Source: Hedera helix (Eukaryota; Streptophyta; Magnoliopsida; Apiales; Araliaceae). Taken from it: a DNA stretch of 64,000 bases. The stretch covers positions 30,000,017 through 30,064,016 of the forward strand of contig OX359269.1 in NCBI GenBank assembly GCA_947179155.2. Reading direction: 5' to 3'. The notes under the pieces were generated by a model. The model was given only the letters and a program-made list of their open reading frames with translations, was not told the origin of the DNA and ran no database searches. A program made the position numbers and the translations under genes. Positions 47,898 to 58,739 of the stretch are shown here, in pieces; position 1 is the first letter of the stretch, and each line of letters begins with the position of its first letter.

Positions 47898-48319
47898 ATT
47901 TAGGTATAATTTTTTTGCTTGATTGTAGTATATGTTTATTATAAGATATCATAAGTTTGGTATATACTTTTTAAAGGCTATTTAACGAACTAAAAGTCAC
48001 TACACATGTATTTTTATATATAAAAAAAATGTGGTAGGACTAAAGCAGATGTATTAGAATAAGAATACAAAAGAAAAAGATAAGGTACATTTAGTTTAAA
48101 ATTTTGAGAAGTTATTATAAATAAATCTATTTATAACATGCAAAAAAGAAAGAAAGAACTAAAAAAACCCATTATAAATGAAGTTATAACAAAAAATAAG
48201 GGGAAAAAACCCTTACAATTTTGAATAAAAAATATAATAATAAAAATTTTTGGAACTGCTGAGTCAAATCGGGACTAAATAAAATGATACCATGCTTGTC
48301 TTGTTATATTCATACAGTA

Positions 48320-48407
<88 letters not shown>

Positions 48408-48420
48408 GACTGATTGAATA
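47898..48420. other. Unique DNA of the duplicated unit with expanded (TG)n
   Basis: Equivalent to 9,235-9,700. The (TG)n run at 48,322-48,406 is 85 bp against about 16 bp of TG in copy A. GAATA at 48,416-48,420 is the left target duplication of the solo LTR that follows. No gene. Confidence 0.65.
48322..48406. repeat. (TG)n microsatellite, 85 bp
   Basis: A pure TG run of about 42 units, expanded relative to its paralogue at 9,661. Confidence 0.97.
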
Positions 48421-48789
48421 TGTGACAGCCCCAAAATCCGTCTTCAATAACCCCGGATCTGGTCCGTCAAAAGTAACCTCAATCCTGAGTTTAAGTCGTT
48501 ACATGAACAACCTTCTCCTTATTATACACAACATTACATAAAAGATAAAATTTAATGTTGTTAAAACTCAATATATTAATTGAGAAACTTAATTAACTTT
48601 CAAAAATCTTTCATTCCCAAAATCGTAATCTTTACATTGCTCTTTTACAGCTCTAGATCATATACGTTATAATTTAATATATAATCTTTACCTCTATAAA
48701 TTATTCTTTATAATCCAGCAAGCTAAATATATGATTCATCAAACTAGATTATCAAAATAGCAAGCTGTAAGATACGCTAATATTGTTTG

Positions 48790-48975
48790 TGAAGTCACTC
48801 TACGATCGTCTGGCTTGGCAGTCTACGCTTACAGAAAAACTCGGGCAGTGGAATTTCACTCTACGATCTCACAGTAAAGTTACTCAACGACCAAGCATTA
48901 TACGATCGGTTGAGACTCACTCTACGATCGCTGAGGCTCACTCTACGATTCGCTGAGGCTCACTCTACGATCATG
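48790..48975 (-). repeat. CTCTACGATC repeats, first cluster
   Basis: Seven or so copies of 'CTCTACGATC' or 'TACGATCG', several within 'GCTGAGGCTCACTCTACGATC' units of about 25 bp. The same core word recurs in the second cluster 1.5 kb away. Confidence 0.8.
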
Positions 48976-50483
48976 ACCACAGATCAATAAAACCAATGCA
49001 ATAACCGTTTCCCATTACAGCAACCTGAGTTCCTATTCAGCATTCCATATATCCAAAGCCTCCAAGAGTTTCTTCATTTACTTCGCTGAAAATGTTAATT
49101 TAAGCAAGATTGAGCACGACGGCTCAGCAAGTCCAACAGCTAACACATAACACGCAGGTTACATTTAATTTATGTTTTATGCTCCATGCTTGGCATTTAC
49201 ATAGGCATTGTGCTTATCATGCATTGCATTTATAAAATCTACACATGTTTACCATGCATGTCAATGTTACCATGTTATATAACTCATATAACACATTCGA
49301 TTCATAGCATTAATTATATATATAACAGCTATTAACAACATATGATTGTACACAGACATTTACAATCAGTTAGCACATAACATGAGTGCACATTTACTAG
49401 TTTATGCATATGACACATAACACTGAAAAACTTGCAGGGATAACACAGATCACTGAAAGACTTGCCTGGATTACAACACCAGTTTACGTTAACCTTTCGC
49501 GTTCCTTGCACCACCTATACAACATGAGAGATCAACGGTGCATTATATTAGTCAAAGTTTGACTCAATATTTAATCCTATTCTTAGGATGTCTACTTCCT
49601 TTTATCGTCCCATTTATTCACTAGGGTTGATTCATTAGTTTAGTCCATTGTGGATTCATCACGATGTTTCACATAAACACCGTAAACCTTCTATACTTAA
49701 CTTTGTATATCCGACATTCGTTAATGTCATAACATTATCATTTGGTCCTCATAATTATTTAGGTCAATCTACCAATTAGTCACTACTGGACTTTACTAGG
49801 TTTAATTCTACAATTACCTCATTAAGTTGTCATAATATTACCCACCTCAGATAATATTCAAAACTCTTACTAATCCTATTAGTATTACTTCAATTAATCT
49901 CTAAGGTTATTAAATTGCTAAATAACACTTTACACAGCGTTTCGACGTTTACACGCCACACGTCTATCCCGCCTCATATGCACACGTTTAGTATGCTCAT
50001 ACACTTATTTAATTAATCGTTGATTAATGATAGACATCATTATAAATCATAATATTCATGCTTTATACAAAGAACAGTATAAATTAGTGTCGAAAACATT
50101 GCACGTTGCACACGTGCATGCCCGACGCCCTCCGATTGCCTCCAATTACACATCATACCTCAAGATGGTCAATTTAGACTCTGTTACAGACCTCAAATTG
50201 AAAAAGTTAAAGAATAAAAGTTATAGGTCTATCTCTTATATTTCCAAAACATCTTGAATCATATTAATCCGAATCCGTATACAAAAGTTATACTCATTTT
50301 ACTATAAGAGGTCAAAACAGTCCCAAAAATAGTCAATTTCGACCTTTCTACAAACATCAAATCGAAATTCGTAAAGAATGAAAGTTGTAGGTCTATCTCT
50401 TAGCTTTCCAAAACATCTTGAATCACCTCAATCCGAGTTCGTATGAGAAAGTTATGCTCATATTACTAACTGACGCTGAAGCT

Positions 50484-50815
50484 GTCCAGACTCTACGATT
50501 TTCACCCTACGATTTTCACTTTCACTCTACGATTTTCACTTTCACTCTACGATTTTCACTTTTCACTCTACGTTTTGCACTTTTCACTTTACGATTTTCA
50601 CTCTACGTTTTGCACTTTTCACTCTACGTTTTGCACTTTACTACCAGCACTTTACTACCAGAGCACTCTACTACCAGTACTCTACTACCAGAGCACTCTA
50701 CTACCAGAAACAACACTCTACTACCAGCAGCACTTTACTATCAGTAGCAACACTCTACTACCAGCAGCAACACTCTACTATCAGCACTCTACTACCAGTG
50801 CACTCTACTATTCTT
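50484..50815 (-). repeat. CTCTACGATTTTCACTTT / CACTCTACTACCAG minisatellite
   Basis: The first half repeats 'CTCTACGATTTTCACTTTCA' (about 20 bp), drifting to 'CTCTACGTTTTGCACTTTTCA'. The second half repeats 'CACTCTACTACCAGCAG' with variable spacers. The shift from one unit to the other is gradual, as if one evolved from the other. On the plus strand it stays open in two frames (Ser/Thr/Leu/Tyr-rich), an artefact of the repeat. Confidence 0.9.
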
Positions 50816-52252
50816 TCTCCAACTAAGGAAAATTCCCAGATTTACAATAACTTCAAACAACATACCAGAACTTATTTTAACCTTTATGGTTTACCCTTTA
50901 GACTAACCCAACGTCTAACACATTATTTAAAGAGGTTCTGATTTGAAAATAGATCCTTGGACAGAAGGTTTAACCACCTTAGTTTTCTTAGACATTTAGT
51001 CAAACATTTGGTGCGCATATGAGAATATCTTCATAAACTGATTATTTACAGTAAACAAATACTCTTCCACACCTACTCTAACCTTGTATCGCCTGAACCC
51101 TTCATGGTCCTTAACACAGATTTCTCCCAACAGAGAACAACATCTAAACCAAATAATAAGCCAATACACCAGTCCATTCTAAAGTTTTATGAACATGAAC
51201 ATTGAGTACAGACCAACTGTGGTTCAGACTCACAATGTTGACTGTGTAAAATAACTGAAACCACTATTCTAGTTCTAATTCAATCATTAACTAGTTTCAA
51301 CAACATTTGACTACCGAGTTCACATTACTCTCATTTAAACACCTCATATGCAACTCTAACATATTTTGTTTCCTTAATCCAACATAAGATAAAACTAGTT
51401 AAATGAATAAGGATAATATCGAAATAACTGGATAATACCTTCAATCCTTGACATATGATTTTCATTCAGGTTATGCCTTCTCCGAACAGCAAGAACTCCT
51501 CTGAAGTTTGCATTTACTTCTCAAGCTCAATATCTCTCTTAGCCTATGGGAAGGGGAAATGAGGGAATGACTGAGGTTATATAACAATCTCTCAGCCTTA
51601 TATAACTCTGAGAAGTTTGATCCTATAGCCTCCCCTATACCTGACTTGTTCCTTCTTTTCTCAGCACTGAGTCCTTGAGCTTTGCACAAACTGCGCGTGC
51701 TCTGCTTTTTCTGAGATTTTGTCCCTAAAGGAGTGACACTCTTACTTTTCCCACTAGGTTATGTTATTACTCTTGGGTTGGGCTGCTATTTGTTTTTGCT
51801 AATTAAACAATTGGTGGTCCAATTGTTACTTATATTGCAACTAAGCTTTGGGTTGCTCAAATTATATTCCTAGTGGAAATATAAAATATTAATACCCCAC
51901 TATCAATAACTTTTCCAATGGAAATAAATATAACATTATTAATGTTTACGAAATCTCATTAATTAATAACCATATTAATTAATTTACACATCCAGCTTAA
52001 CTTGCTAGCTATTTAATTAAATATCACATAGCTCATTTACCCTATCAAACTTTGATACTATATAACCTAGGTTGGTCCATTAATTTAATTAACCCATTAA
52101 TTGAACCTTCCTTAAATTTCTTTAATTATTTCAACACATAATTAAATAAATCAAGCCATCATATAATGATTTAATTTAATCCTCTAGAAATTTACAATTA
52201 CAACAATAATTCCATTTCTCTATATTAAAATATTTTGGGTCGCTACAGAATA

Positions 52253-52732
52253 GATATTCGGCCATCCTAAGACGAAATAACCACAAATTGCGTATGGCCC
52301 TTTGATCGGTTCAAGCGGAATAATTCTTTTATCTTGTTTTAAAGGTAAAGAGTTTTACTCTTTTTAGTGTTTAATTAGATGTGTCCCATTTATTGATGGT
52401 CATATAAAATAACAAGTATCTTTAAATTCATTTTTAAAAATTTCATCATTAGTAAAATAGACGTACACTCAGTAAATTTTAGGAATATTCATGAAAAAAC
52501 ATATCTTTATGTTTATAATTTTTTTAAATAAAAATATATTTTCACAAACTAATGGAGTATTTTCTCTATAAATTGAAGCTACTAAATAATTCTATGCTTG
52601 TAACTTTTTTTTTTTATAAAAAAAGACGTCAAAAAATAACTTTGTGCTCCTAAGTTGAGAAGAAAAAATGAAAGGAAATGTATGTTAATCGTTTAAAGTT
52701 TAATCATTTTATTCAAGGTGATTATGTTTTAT
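52253..52732. other. Unique DNA of the duplicated unit, no gene
   Basis: Equivalent to about 9,700-10,183. It ends with the perfect 9-bp target ATGTTTTAT (52,724-52,732). Confidence 0.6.
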
Positions 52733-54099
52733 GGCAAATATCACTTCTGTTCCTCTAAGTTGTCACCCACTTTCAAAGTCGTTTTTAAAGTTTTTTTTTT
52801 GTCAATTTGCTCCTAAAGTGACATTTTTTTGTCGTTCACGTTCCTTTTACCCGAATTTGTTGAAACTCGACCAAAAATTGACCTGATACATTGATCCAAT
52901 CCTTTTACCCGATTTATTAGAATGACACTTTTGTCCTTCTAAGTTGTCACACATTTTCAAAGTCATTTTTCCCTGATTTCAATTTTTTTTTATTTTTTTA
53001 TTTTTGAGATAATAATCAAAATTTCAAAAAAATAGTATATATTATATGAATTCATATAAAAATATTAGTATATATTATATGAATTAATGGCTTTATGCTT
53101 ACATTTAATTTTTTTTAAATACAACAGAATTAGTGTATACTTAATTATTATAACTAGAAAATGTATTTTTAAATAAAAATACAAATACAAAAAATACAAA
53201 TCCCATGTTCTTTTCATTTCCCTCTTTACCAAAAATTAAAATTTTAACATATATACTATATTAATTCAAATTTAAAAAAAAAATTAAAAAAATTTAAAAT
53301 TTGAATTAGTATAGTATATTTATTAAAATTTTAATTTTGGTGAAGAAGAAAAAGAAAAGAACAGGGGTTTTATATATTTTTATTTTATTTTTATTTAATA
53401 TATAAGCATTAATTAAATAAATAGTATATATTACATGAGTTTTTTTAGTCATTTCTCACAAAAAAGATAATTTCAAAAATTTTATTTTTTATTTTTGAGA
53501 TAATAATTAATTTTTAAATTTTACTTATTTTTCAAATTTGAAGAAGGAATAGAAAAGAACTGGGGCTTTTTTATTTTAATTTTTATTTTAAATATATATT
53601 TTGCAGTTATAAGTGTACACTAATTCTGTTTTATTTCAAAATTTATTTTATATTTAAGCTTTAATTAAAAAAATTAGTATATATTATATTATATGAATAA
53701 TTAAAAAAATTAGTATATATTATATTATATGAATTCATATAATATATATGCTAATTTTTTTTAATATGAATTCATATAATATATACTAATTTTTTGAAAT
53801 TTTAATTTTTATCTCAAAAATAAAAAATAAATTTTTTGAAATTAGGGAAAAATGACGACGTTGAAAGTGAGTGGCAACTTAGAGGGACAGAAATGTCATT
53901 TAGCCATTCTGATAAACCGGGTAAAAGGATTAAGTCAATGGATCGAGTCAATTTGTCATCGAGTTTCAGTAAATTCAGATAAAAGGAATAGAAACGATAA
54001 AAAAAATATCACTTTAAAGATTAAATTGACGAAAAATACACTTTATATACGACTTTAGAAGTAAATGTCAAGTTGGAGGGCTATAAATGACATTTGCCC
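52733..54099. mobile_element. Mutator-like foldback element, copy B
   Basis: Same element as 10,184-11,675. Perfect 9-bp target duplications ATGTTTTAT lie at 52,724-52,732 and 54,100-54,108. The ends are GGCAAATATCACTTCTG and, on the other strand, GGGCAAATGTCATTTATAG. The interior lost about 130 bp relative to copy A near 53,390 and gained a small local duplication near 53,690. It lacks the (AT)27 expansion. Confidence 0.9.
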
Positions 54100-54108
54100 A
54101 TGTTTTAT

Positions 54109-54686
54109 AGGACCCATGCGGGATTATGTGACTGATCAATTTTTTGATTTATTTTTTTGGTTTTTAATACCAGTGATTTTTATTATTTTGGAGCAGGTCA
54201 CGAGTACCACGTGTTATTTTTTTGAGAACGCACATGTATGGAGTATGTGCAAGTACAAAATTACAAAATAATTAATTATAACTAGTGGAAATGTAAAAAA
54301 CTGCTTATATGTCACAATGGTCTTTCTGTGGGAAATAATAGTTGGCTTGTAGTGTGATATATGATTATATAATGCAGTTAATTGTGACCTTACATAAAGG
54401 GAAATAGACGCAATTTAGCAAAAAAAAAAAAGAAAAAAAGAAATAGACGCATTTACTGCATTTTTCATATGAGGAGAAGAATTGGATTCTTTATGATACA
54501 GTTTCTCACTGATATTTATTATGGCAAGTAAAAGGCTATACTATAATTACTAAAAGCCAAAAATTGAACAGGATATTCAAATCAGTAAATATGCATATAG
54601 TAAGTCATTTTTACATTCCTAGGCTTGTTTTGGGTTAGCAGTTGGTTATTTGAGAGATTAATTTTGTCCATGCACGGATTTATCAA
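54109..54686. other. Unique DNA of the duplicated unit, no gene
   Basis: Equivalent to 11,685-12,175. It includes the segment at 54,345-54,420 that copy A has lost and that the third copy (62,090-62,140) retains. TTTATCAA at 54,679-54,686 is a target duplication. Confidence 0.6.
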
Positions 54687-54872
54687 CAGGGCAGAGCCAA
54701 AAATTTAAATTGAACTAAACTGACAAGATTATTTTAATATAAGACTATTTTAAGTTAAATTGATCAAAGTTATTTTAATTTAAAATTATTTAATTATATA
54801 ATATATCTAATAAATAAATAAAACTTTGGGACGAGCTATAATAGATGGAGCCGACTAGTAACTCCAACCCTG
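54687..54872. mobile_element. hAT-like MITE, 186 bp, TSD TTTATCAA
   Basis: Starts CAGGGCAGAGCC, ends ACTCCAACCCTG, with a perfect 8-bp duplication TTTATCAA on both sides (54,679-54,686; 54,873-54,880). Copy A has the site once ('TTTATCATTTATCAATC'). CAGGG ends and 8-bp duplications fit the hAT superfamily. Non-coding. Confidence 0.85.
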
Positions 54873-54954
54873 TTTATCAATCAATCTCTTTGCTGACTCA
54901 ATCTTCATAGAATTGTAAATTGATTAATTATGGGAAAGAATATGTCACTTATAT

Positions 54955-55571
54955 TGTAACACTCCAGTCCCACATCAATTAATGTGGGGTATTTGGATGT
55001 GTTTATAAGGACCCAAGTTGCTATCATTAATACCTTCAGTCATGACCTTTTGGGTGAGCCTGTGATGGGCTAAGATGACCCAAAAGATATTATTGAGACA
55101 GCTCATTGAGCCTTATTCTGCTGTGATTTGATTCGGACTCGGGATTTGACCCGGGTCGTTACATATGGTATCAGAGCCGACTCTCGAAAACTCGAGTCGG
55201 ACCATCCAATCGGGTTGCGGGAGGTGGGGACACGAAGGCGGGCCTAGTAGGCCGCTGGTATTATCCCACAATGGCTAGAGAAGCAAAGTTTCTAGGCCTT
55301 GTGTGACTATGTGTTCAGAAACAAAGTTTCTAGGCCTTGTGTGACTATGTGTTCGGCCTGACGGGGACGTCAGGTATTTAAGTGTGCGAGTTTGTAACAC
55401 CCCAGTCCCACATCAGTTAATGTGGGGTATTTGGATGTGTTTATAAGGACCCAAGTTGCTATCATTAATACCTTCAGTCATGACCTTTTGGGTTATATTA
55501 TTGAGACAGCTCATTGGGTCTTATTCTGCTGTGATTTGATTCGAACTCGGGATTTGACCCGGGTCGTTACA
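54955..55571 (+). mobile_element. TRIM (miniature LTR retrotransposon), 617 bp
   Basis: 5' LTR 54,955-55,163 and 3' LTR 55,393-55,571 both start TGTAACAC(T/C)CCAGTCCCACATC and end GACCCGGGTCGTTACA. TGGTATCAGAGCC (55,166-55,178), a perfect tRNA-Met primer site, follows the 5' LTR. The 230-bp internal part has no gene but a tandem pair of 'AAACAAAGTTTCTAGGCCTT'-type units of about 37 bp (55,280-55,355). TATAT lies on both sides. The 3' LTR lacks about 30 bp present in the 5' LTR. Copy A has no element here. No 5S-like box was seen, so it is not Cassandra. Confidence 0.9.
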
Positions 55572-56100
55572 TATATATATATATATATATATGTATATAT
55601 TGTCCTTTATTTATTTATTATATAGCAAACGACAAAGTTTTATTAATTCCGAAGAAACCATTAATTCAAAAGATTTGGACAAGGACTGATACAAACTGGC
55701 AAAAGTTGCCAAAAATATATTACAATTGACTCATCATCACAGTCCAACAAAACATATCTTGCTTTTGGAAAAAACTCTTGCAATTAGAACGGACTCTACT
55801 GCACAAAAAACTTCATACTTACTGAGCGACTTTGATTCCAGATTTCTTCATATTTTCCTCGTCCCAAATCCATGTTCTCTGTAAATATTTTTCATGTTGA
55901 GAAACAACTAATACTCGTCTATGAAAAGAATTACAGCTCCCAAAATAGATTCAACAACTGAATCTATTTAATTCACTATTTAATTCTCCAATAAAATCTC
56001 TAAATTTCTTTGGCACTAGTTAAACTCCTATGGTTTCCTGCCTCTTCATTCTTCCTTTCTTGTTTTTGGGCTGATTATGTGCCTCCAGTAAAATCTCTAA
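55572..56100. other. Unique DNA of the duplicated unit with (TA)n, no gene
   Basis: Equivalent to about 12,256-12,840. A (TA)n run at 55,572-55,593 borders the TRIM. Confidence 0.6.
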
Positions 56101-56360
56101 TGCTACGTATGGATTGAAGGAATTGAATAGATGAAGAAATAGAATAGAGAAATAAATAGAATGAAAAGTAAAAATGATTCATTCCATTTCAGTTGGAATA
56201 AGTCATTCGATATCCTCCTTCAAAGAATAAAATTCATAAATTTGGGATAAATAAAAATGGTATATTATATTCTAATGGAGCAACCAAACACAATTTTTTA
56301 TCATTCCATAGAAATGAGTCATTCCATTCTTACATTTATTCTTCCAATCCAAACGTAGCA
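56101..56360. mobile_element. Harbinger-like MITE, copy B, 260 bp, TSD TAA
   Basis: Ends TGCTACGTATGGATTG and (other strand) TGCTACGTTTGGATTG, 15 of 16 matching, with TAA at 56,098-56,100 and 56,361-56,363. Same length as copy A. Confidence 0.82.
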
Positions 56361-57972
56361 TAATTTTGTCTTATTTCTTCCTCTCCCTTTCTTATTCTCT
56401 TGTGATTCTTTTCTCTACGAATAAGTATAAATGCACAACATCCAAATACAATATGCAAACACAACATCCGTCATAATCATTAAAAAGAGAGGCGTGACAT
56501 TAAAATATGTGTCATGCTCTACTTTTTAATAGTTGAGATAGATGTAGTGTTTGGTCATGTTCGTCCTTTCTCTATAGCTGGTTCAGCTGTTTTTTTCTCT
56601 CTGTAAAGAGACTCCCTCCTAAATTTCGTCTACTTCCAAACCTGTATTATACCAACTTCTCACTTTCTTCCTCATTTGCACAAACGATAATCATACCATG
56701 CCATGCCCCATTTCACCATGTTTGTTACCTTTATATCCCCTTCTTCCATGAACATACTAATTTCTCTCATATTTTTACCATCTCTTGAAATTAAAAGCCA
56801 ACACCTTTTAATATAATATACAGCTTCAATAACCTGTGAATTTGGAGTCCCTTTTATCCTTCCCTCTCTTTGCCTCTCTCCCATAATTTCCTTGAAGGGT
56901 TCCTTCTCCACTGTTGAAACGTGTTTTCCTCTCTGAATCTCTTATACTGATCTCTCCAATTCATCCTCACTTACGGATAAATAATTGGGTAACTAATTTG
57001 TGATGATGTGTTTTTATTTTTTTTTAAATTTTTATATAGCATATTTACTTTTCTCACGGGCAAGTTTCCTCATCTTGAATCGCTTATACGTTTATATTCA
57101 TTTTTGTTAGTTTCTTTAGCATTAAACGAAATTATATTTGCGCTCCAAATTTTTACTCTACTATAAGGTAAAAACTTAAAATGATGCATATTTTATTCAA
57201 CACTGGAGAGCAAATGGAATTAATTCATGCAAGTTTATTAGGATAGTTTACTGCCTTCACTCACTCTATGTTAGTTGTGAGTTTAACTGCACTAAGTGGG
57301 CTTACTTTTTAGTATTTCTTTTTTGGACAGTGTTGAAGAAAAAATAATCCCAATTTATTAATGTGAATGAGTGAGTCAAGTAGCACCCTATTTTCCCAGC
57401 TCCTCTTAAGTTATTTCAAAGGTTACCAGCAAGAATTACAGCCCACGGATTAAATGGATTAAGATCCTTCATGTAATACTCATCTAAATGGATTAAAAAT
57501 GCATGTTGAGTTCCATGCAACAAACTTTTCTAAGGATCCTTCTCTTAAGAGCACTTTCTGTTTCAGTAGTCAAAATAATGTTCTTGATGGGTCGATCATT
57601 AACTACTCAAAATTTTTAGTACCCGGTGGATTTAGTCCATAAATTGTTGTCTATGTGGTTCGTGAAACAAAATTAGGAATGAAAAATGTTACTTTTTGTA
57701 CAAAATACAACATGGCTAAGTTATTTCGAATCACTTAACTAGTTGATACATACGAAATATATTTATCTGGAATGGGGTATGTTATATATAACTTTCTAAA
57801 AGATATAAATAAAATTAGTTGAGATATAGCTAAAACCGGTTAAAATGTTTCTAAGCGTAGTGTCACAACAAGCACAATTTTAACGAAATTGCATTATGTT
57901 AACGCTTACTTCTTACTTGACATACAAAAGGCACTCAGTTGGCTATAGTAGGTGACATTTCCTATAATCTTC
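56361..57972. other. Tail of the duplicated unit; unrecognised minus-strand frame
   Basis: Equivalent to 13,101-14,850. The minus-strand frame 56,672-56,911 (79 codons, ending WYDYRLCK) is the paralogue of the one at 13,396-13,677; its upstream part is removed by a deletion of about 130 bp at 56,912. I recognise nothing in it. The rest is non-coding. Confidence 0.35.
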
Positions 57973-58739
57973 TTTTACATATTAAGGTTTCTAATAAAGT
58001 GTTTAAAGTTATTGATATAATTATTATACTATATAAATATCCTACATAATTAGAGGATGATTCTAGATAATGAATCCTATTTTTTCATTAAATTTGCTCT
58101 TAGCCACTGGTTGTATGACCCAAGGGTTATATAAAAGGATGTTTTACATATATATGTAAATCAAAAGACAAAGTTGTAATTACATTTGTGCAATAGAAGT
58201 TTAAGTAAATAGGATATTATTTTTTGGATTGCCATCTTTTGAAAAATAATTATGTTTTGAAACGCTTGTACCAAGATACAATTCGTTACTATAATGCCGT
58301 TTTTTGGTAACCATATTTTTTAAGAGTGAAGAAACTTGTAAGATGATTTTGCATTTTCTTTTGGAAAAACTGAATGCTATGGTTGCTAGGGCATCATAGC
58401 CCGAACAGGGTGTGGACAATTCACAATCCACTATCATCCCAAGCTCCTTATCATTTGTACAGCTTCAAATTAAGGCTTCCGTTTGTTTTATGGGATACCT
58501 TTGTTTGAAAATAATTTTCCCAAAATGTTTATGATGAAATTGTTTTCAATAAAAATAGCTTGTTTTCCCTTATTTGGTTGTTAAACTGAAAATGAGATGT
58601 AACAGATCATCATTTCTCTATTTGAATTAATTAAATATTTTTTTAGTGTATTTTGTCCTTTTTTTAATACTATACTCCATATTATAATAAATAAATATTA
58701 CCATATTTAATTATTATAGACATCCAAAATATTGCACTT
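57973..58739. other. Unique spacer, no gene seen
   Basis: AT-rich DNA right of the duplication. Short frames occur by chance, and I see no repeat or motif of note. Confidence 0.5.

Larger units (their letters stand above)
48421..52247 (-). mobile_element. Solo LTR of a Ty3-type element, 3.83 kb, TSD GAATA
   Basis: TGTGACAGCCCCAAAATCC at the left, GGGTCGCTACA at the right, and GAATA on both sides (48,416-48,420; 52,248-52,252). Copy A shows the empty site GATTGAATAGATATTCGG. There is no internal region, primer-binding site or gene, so this is a solo LTR left by recombination between two LTRs. Minus orientation is inferred from the motif ACTTGCTGAGCCGTCGTGCTCA (minus strand, about 49,108-49,130), shared in the same sense with the nested LTR and, in plus sense, with the Tekay LTR at 26,693. 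Confidence 0.88.
23095..57972 (+). repeat. Segmental duplication, copy B, expanded by nested insertions
   Basis: Collinear with 2,332-14,850. The matching blocks are 23,095-24,347, 39,770-40,500, 42,033-45,200, 46,719-48,420, 52,253-54,686, 54,881-54,954 and 55,577-57,972. The gaps between them are insertions, most with their own target duplications: the Tekay element, a 1.5-kb unclassified insert, CACTA, solo LTR, hAT-MITE and TRIM. About 22 kb was therefore added to copy B after the duplication, against almost nothing in copy A. Confidence 0.93.

Noticed and set aside
50418..50826. Two long plus-strand frames over the CTCTAC minisatellite
   Set aside because: Open only because the repeat unit lacks stops; there is no start context or homology, and the frames lie antisense within a solo LTR.
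54955..55571. Cassandra-type TRIM
   Set aside because: No 5S-rRNA-like internal promoter boxes seen in the LTRs.
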